NCBI GenBank assembly: GCA_017462125.1
Contig: JAFTRQ010000148.1
Coordinates: forward strand, 1-32,402
Direction: 5' to 3'
DNA length: 32,402 nt
DNA from: Clostridia bacterium
GTDB lineage: Bacteria; Bacillota_A; Clostridia; Oscillospirales; CAG-272
Numbering within the stretch: position 1 is the stretch's first letter; every line of letters begins with the position of its first letter. Below, in pieces: positions 29,521-32,402 of this stretch. A program made the translations under genes and the position numbers. The notes under the pieces were generated by a model. That model did not search any database, was not told where the DNA came from, and was given only the letters and a program-made list of their open reading frames with translations.

Positions 29521-29589
29521 CCGAAAAAACAGAGCGTTTCCCCAAAATCAACACTTCCAAAAATATTTCATTAAAATTCAATAAAGGGA

Positions 29590-29618
29590 TTGACAAGCAG
29601 ATAGAAAAGTGGTATAAT
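29590..29618 (+). promoter_or_regulatory. Promoter of the amino-acid ABC transporter operon
   Basis: Consensus TTGACA (29590-29595), a 17-nt spacer, consensus TATAAT (29613-29618). The 5' leader is about 45 nt and shows no riboswitch or T-box. Confidence 0.85.
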
Positions 29619-29670
29619 AGCAATACTTTAGTAAATTAAAGTAATAAAGCAATGAAAGCGAGACTTCACC

Positions 29671-30453
29671 ATGAAAAAATTACTTTCCATCTTTTTGGCA
29701 ACCCTTATGCTCTTCACACTTCTCACCTCCTGCGGTACAGGCAAGAGCGACCTTCAGGCTGTGAAGGATGCCGGCAAGCTTGTTGTCGGTGTTACCGTAT
29801 ATCCTCCCATGGATTATCTTGACGACAACGGCGAATGGACAGGCTTTGACGCAGAGCTTGCGCAGATGTTCGCAGAATCCCTTGGCGTTAACTGCCAGAT
29901 CGTTATCATCACTTGGGGCAACAAGGTTGCAGAACTGAATTCCAAGCAGATCGACCTTGTATGGAACGGTATGACCGCCTCCGATGAGCTGGATCAGGAG
30001 ATCGACTTCTCCGTTTCCTACGCAAAGAACGCGCAGGTTGCAGTCGTGAAGAAGGGCAGCACCCTCACCGCTGACGGTGTGAAGGATGCCAAGATCGCAG
30101 TTGAAAACGGCTCCGCGGGCGCAACTGTTGCTGAAGAAACCATCAAGGGAACCAACATCAACAAGGTTACCGCAATGGTAGACGCGCTCAGCGAGGTGCT
30201 TGCAGGCACAAGTGACGTAGCGATCATCGATATCACTATGGCGCAGAGCGTTGTAGGCAAGGGCTCTTATGCCGATCTTCAGATCCTTGACGGCGCAAGC
30301 TACGGCGATGAGATCTTTGCAGTAGGTCTTCGCAAGGGTAGCGACCTGAAGGCAGAGCTTGACGCATTCCTGAAGGCAAAGTATGCTGACGGTACCCTCA
30401 CCGCGTTGGCTGAAAAGTACAGCGTAGGTCTGAACACAGACGCTCTGAAGTAA
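29671..30453 (+). CDS. Amino-acid ABC transporter substrate-binding lipoprotein (family 3)
   Basis: A 260-residue extracellular binding protein anchored as a lipoprotein. The signal peptide ends LLTSC, with Cys21 lipidated. The SBP_bac_3 pattern is clear: LVVGVTVYPPMDYLDDNG, WTGFDAELAQMFAESLGV, and DLVWNGMTASDELDQEIDFS (the Arg of the usual MTxTxER ligand motif is not obvious). DVAIIDITMAQSV and EIFAVGLRKGSDLK close the second lobe. It binds a polar amino acid or similar, which cannot be specified. The ribosome binding site is weak. It heads an operon with the permease and ATPase. Confidence 0.93.
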   Translation: MKKLLSIFLATLMLFTLLTSCGTGKSDLQAVKDAGKLVVGVTVYPPMDYLDDNGEWTGFDAELAQMFAESLGVNCQIVIITWGNKVAELNSKQIDLVWNGMTASDELDQEIDFSVSYAKNAQVAVVKKGSTLTADGVKDAKIAVENGSAGATVAEETIKGTNINKVTAMVDALSEVLAGTSDVAIIDITMAQSVVGKGSYADLQILDGASYGDEIFAVGLRKGSDLKAELDAFLKAKYADGTLTALAEKYSVGLNTDALK

Positions 30454-30486
30454 TTTTTGCTCCTTTACCCAATTAAATCTTACTCT

Positions 30487-31179
30487 ATGGAACTTTTTCT
30501 TGAGGTCTGCAGCAAGCTTGGCAGCGGATTTGTTACCGCGCTGTTTCTGTTTGCATTCACACTCATCTTTGCATTGCCCCTGGGGCTTGTGATGTGCTTT
30601 TGCACCATGTCAAAATTCAAACCCCTCAGCTTTCTTTCCAAGATCATTGTTTGGGTGCTCCGCGGAACTCCGCTGATGCTGCAGATATTCGCAATTTTTT
30701 ATCTTCCCGGATTGTTGAACCTTTTCGTCTGGCCGCAGATGAACACCGGCTGGGCGTGGTTTGACAACACCTTTACTACAAGATTTATCGCGGCTCTCGT
30801 TGCGTTCGTGATCAATTACGCGGCTTATTTCTCCGAAATCTACCGCGGCGGTATCGAGTCGATCTCCAAGGGGCAGTACGAGGCGGGACAGGTGCTCGGA
30901 CTTACAAGGCGACAGGTCTTCTTCAAGATCGTGCTGCTGCAGGTAGTCAAGCGCATCATCCCCCCTATGTCCAACGAGATCATTACCCTGATCAAGGACA
31001 CCTCCCTTGCCAACACCATCGCAGTCTACGACTTGATCTACGAGGCAAAGGAATTTATGACCGTCAAGGGTCTTATCTGGCCCCTCTTCGTGGCAGGCGC
31101 GTTCTATCTGATCTTCGTGGGGCTTTTGACGATCATATTCGGAAAGATCGAGAAAAAGCTCGATTACTTCAAGTCTTGA
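30487..31179 (+). CDS. Amino-acid ABC transporter permease
   Basis: A 230-residue inner-membrane subunit of a polar amino-acid importer with about five hydrophobic segments. VLRGTPLMLQIFAIFY is the HisM/GlnP family signature, and the EAA loop reads ISKGQYEAGQVLGLTRRQ. The C-terminus carries KDTSLANTI, also conserved. ATG 30487 is chosen over the TTG at 30457 because the added residues are not family-like. No Shine-Dalgarno sequence is visible before either start, which is odd for this genome; coupling to the upstream gene (33-nt gap) may help. Confidence 0.93.
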   Translation: MELFLEVCSKLGSGFVTALFLFAFTLIFALPLGLVMCFCTMSKFKPLSFLSKIIVWVLRGTPLMLQIFAIFYLPGLLNLFVWPQMNTGWAWFDNTFTTRFIAALVAFVINYAAYFSEIYRGGIESISKGQYEAGQVLGLTRRQVFFKIVLLQVVKRIIPPMSNEIITLIKDTSLANTIAVYDLIYEAKEFMTVKGLIWPLFVAGAFYLIFVGLLTIIFGKIEKKLDYFKS

Positions 31180-31193
31180 CGGAGGGCTGACGA

Positions 31194-31964
31194 ATGAATA
31201 TTCTTGAGATCAAAGACCTCCGCAAGCGCTTTGGCGACGTGGAGGTGCTGAAGGGCATCAACCTGACCTTGAAAAAAGGAGAGGTCCTGTCTATCATCGG
31301 CTCGTCGGGCGGCGGAAAGACCACGCTTTTGCGATGTCTGAACTTCTTGGAGAAGGCCAACCAAGGCGAGATCGCGGTCAACGGAAAAACCGTTTATTCC
31401 GCAAAGGAGGGGGAAAAGCCCGTTGTATCCCCCGAGGCACAGCTTTCCTTCGGGCTTGTATTCCAGCAATTTAATCTTTTTCCGCAATACAGCGTTATTG
31501 AGAATCTGATGCTTGCGCCAAGGCTGCGCGCTCAGGGCTCGAAAAAACGCAATCAAGCAGAGCCGGACGGCATCCGTCAAAAGGCGGAGGCTCTGCTTGC
31601 CACCGTGGGTCTGACAGAGAAGGCAACGGCTTATCCCTGTCAGCTTTCGGGCGGTCAGCAGCAGAGAGTTGCCATCGCGCGCGCACTGATGCTTTCCCCC
31701 GATATTCTCTGTTTTGACGAGCCCACAAGCTCGCTTGACCCCGAGCTGACGGGCGAGGTGCTTCGCGTCATCCGCTCTCTGAAGGATTCCGAGCGCACTA
31801 TGATCATCGTCACGCACGAAATGGAGTTTGCCCGTCACGTGTCGGATCACGTGGTGTTTATGGCAGACGGCATCATCGAGGAGCAGGGAACGCCGGAAGA
31901 GGTCTTCGGTAATCCGAAGAGCGAAAAAATGAAAGCCTTTCTGTCCGCAGGCGAGCAGACTTGA
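31194..31964 (+). CDS. Amino-acid ABC transporter ATP-binding protein
   Basis: A 256-residue cytoplasmic ATPase that powers the importer. Walker A reads GSSGGGKTT (residues 36-44), slightly off the common GxSGSGKST. The signature is LSGGQQQRVAIARAL, Walker B is ILCFDEPTSSLDPEL, and the switch His is in IIVTHEMEF. It has a GGAGGG ribosome binding site and a 14-nt gap from the permease. A short insertion (KKRNQAEPDG) lies between the Q-loop and the signature. The strong terminator at 31986 ends the operon. Confidence 0.95.
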   Translation: MNILEIKDLRKRFGDVEVLKGINLTLKKGEVLSIIGSSGGGKTTLLRCLNFLEKANQGEIAVNGKTVYSAKEGEKPVVSPEAQLSFGLVFQQFNLFPQYSVIENLMLAPRLRAQGSKKRNQAEPDGIRQKAEALLATVGLTEKATAYPCQLSGGQQQRVAIARALMLSPDILCFDEPTSSLDPELTGEVLRVIRSLKDSERTMIIVTHEMEFARHVSDHVVFMADGIIEEQGTPEEVFGNPKSEKMKAFLSAGEQT

Positions 31965-31985
31965 TGGCAAATCGTTTTGTTGAAG

Positions 31986-32012
31986 AATCCCGCATTGCGG
32001 GATTTTTCTTTT
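31986..32012 (+). terminator. Terminator of the ABC transporter operon
   Basis: AATCCCGC, loop ATT, GCGGGATT, then TTTCTTTTT: a perfect 8-bp stem, 22 nt past the ATPase stop. Confidence 0.93.
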
Positions 32013-32050
32013 TAGAGGATAATTGCGATTTATAGGTGTCTTTATGTTCA

Positions 32051-32172
32051 TTTCTTGCCCACGTCGGCAAGAAACGAACCAAAGAAACGCCGCATAAGGG
32101 GGAGAGGGTCTGACGAGTAAAAAAGCAGACAAGCGCATTTTTACTCGTTACGACATCCTCTCCACCCTTATG
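32051..32172. repeat. Palindromic repeat cluster (hairpin plus 80-bp foldback)
   Basis: TTTCTTGCC/GGCAAGAAA (32051-32074) is followed by a larger foldback at 32093-32172. Its outer arms CATAAGGGGGAGAGG and CCTCTCCACCCTTATG pair with one bulge, and the inner arms ACGAGTAAAAA and TTTTTACTCGT (32113-32123, 32138-32148) pair perfectly. No transposase is present. I regard this as a non-autonomous dispersed element of the MITE or REP kind. Frames that cross it are not real genes. Confidence 0.8.
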
Positions 32173-32185
32173 AATCCCCCTCACC

Positions 32186-32319
32186 TGTCGGCATTCGCCG
32201 ACACCGAGGGATTGTCATACTCGCAGAGGTAGAACCTTCTGCCGCCGCACACATTGTAGCCGTGATCTTAATAAAACCGCTTCCCTTATCGGCGAAGCCG
32301 ATCTTTCCCGAAGGGAAAG
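32186..32319. repeat. Further short hairpins near the window end
   Basis: TGTCGGC-ATTC-GCCGACA (32186-32203), ATCGGC-GAA-GCCGAT (32288-32302) and CTTTCCC-GAA-GGGAAAG (32303-32319) are perfect hairpins; the last two abut and share a GAA triloop. Bases 32204-32287 show no gene that I can support. Confidence 0.7.
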
Positions 32320-32330
32320 CCTCTTTATAT

Positions 32331-32402
32331 TTAGAACAAATTTCTATTCAACAAGTTATTCTTCACTATATCAACAGCAGGAGTGTTAACATTGCGCTTC
32401 GC
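32331..32402 (-). CDS. Possible C-terminal end of a leftward gene, cut by the window edge
   Basis: On the minus strand the frame is open from the window edge for 23 codons and ends at TAA (32333-32331), reading ...NVNTPAVDIVKNNLLNRNLF. The residue composition is protein-like, and the frame ends directly before a hairpin cluster (32288-32319), as a real gene end would. It is too short to identify, and chance is not excluded. Confidence 0.3.
   Translation of the reverse strand, partial: AKRNVNTPAVDIVKNNLLNRNLF

Noticed and set aside
29442..29639. A 65-residue frame before the ABC transporter
   Set aside because: It starts inside a terminator hairpin and overlaps the operon promoter.
31164..32184. 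Minus-strand frames across the ABC ATPase and the terminal repeats
   Set aside because: They run through a clear ATPase gene, its terminator and a foldback repeat.

Overview
The window looks like chromosomal DNA of an uncultured, probably gut-dwelling member of the Clostridia (Bacillota), plausibly Oscillospirales or Christensenellales; the order is a guess. The basis is strong GGAGG-type ribosome binding sites, consensus -35/-10 promoters with 17-nt spacers, the Gram-positive gene order yggS-sepF-yggT-ylmH-ileS-lspA-rluD, a CsoR copper repressor, and dispersed hairpin repeats of a kind I associate with these genomes. The coding parts are core and moderately GC-rich. Two patches of small genes of unknown function (7.4-9.1 kb and 26.4-29.6 kb) are more AT-rich.

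Layout. 0-1.5 kb: terminator hairpins, then a leftward nucleotidyltransferase and a leftward HIT protein. 1.6-4.8 kb: a rightward FkbM methyltransferase, a cytoplasmic sialidase-like propeller protein and a short-chain dehydrogenase. 4.8-5.2 kb: two terminators, short tandem repeats and an operator-like palindrome. 5.2-7.3 kb: leftward dapA and rightward queA. 7.4-9.1 kb: a protein with an RRXRR-like N-terminus, then a translationally coupled pair (DUF2442-HTH regulator plus a small Cys-rich protein). 9.1-19.2 kb: a long rightward run of MBL hydrolase, miaA, HlyD-like protein, yggS, sepF, yggT, ylmH, ileS, lspA and rluD, which links tRNA modification and charging, cell division, ribosome maintenance and lipoprotein processing. 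A greA-like gene follows at 19.4 kb. 19.99-22.9 kb: leftward csoR-copA copper operon, with an in-frame internal start that could yield a free CopZ. 23.1-26.2 kb: a repeat-linker lipoprotein and a convergent GH39-like glycosidase.

26.4-29.6 kb is the most unusual stretch. A tRNA-Ser(GGA) gene is followed by two tandem units of about 270 bp carrying inverted copies of the tRNA 3' end and closed by a direct 20-nt copy of it. Four small unknown genes follow, then a 390-bp foldback element built of ATATCAC boxes alternating with mini-hairpins. 29.7-32.0 kb: an amino-acid ABC transporter operon (binding lipoprotein, permease, ATPase). 32.0-32.4 kb: further hairpin repeats and perhaps the end of a leftward gene cut by the window edge.

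The best candidates for something undescribed are the tRNA-Ser repeat element, the ATATCAC hairpin array inside a split terminator, the internal CopZ start, and the RRXRR-like protein. All calls come from reading the sequence; no searches were run.
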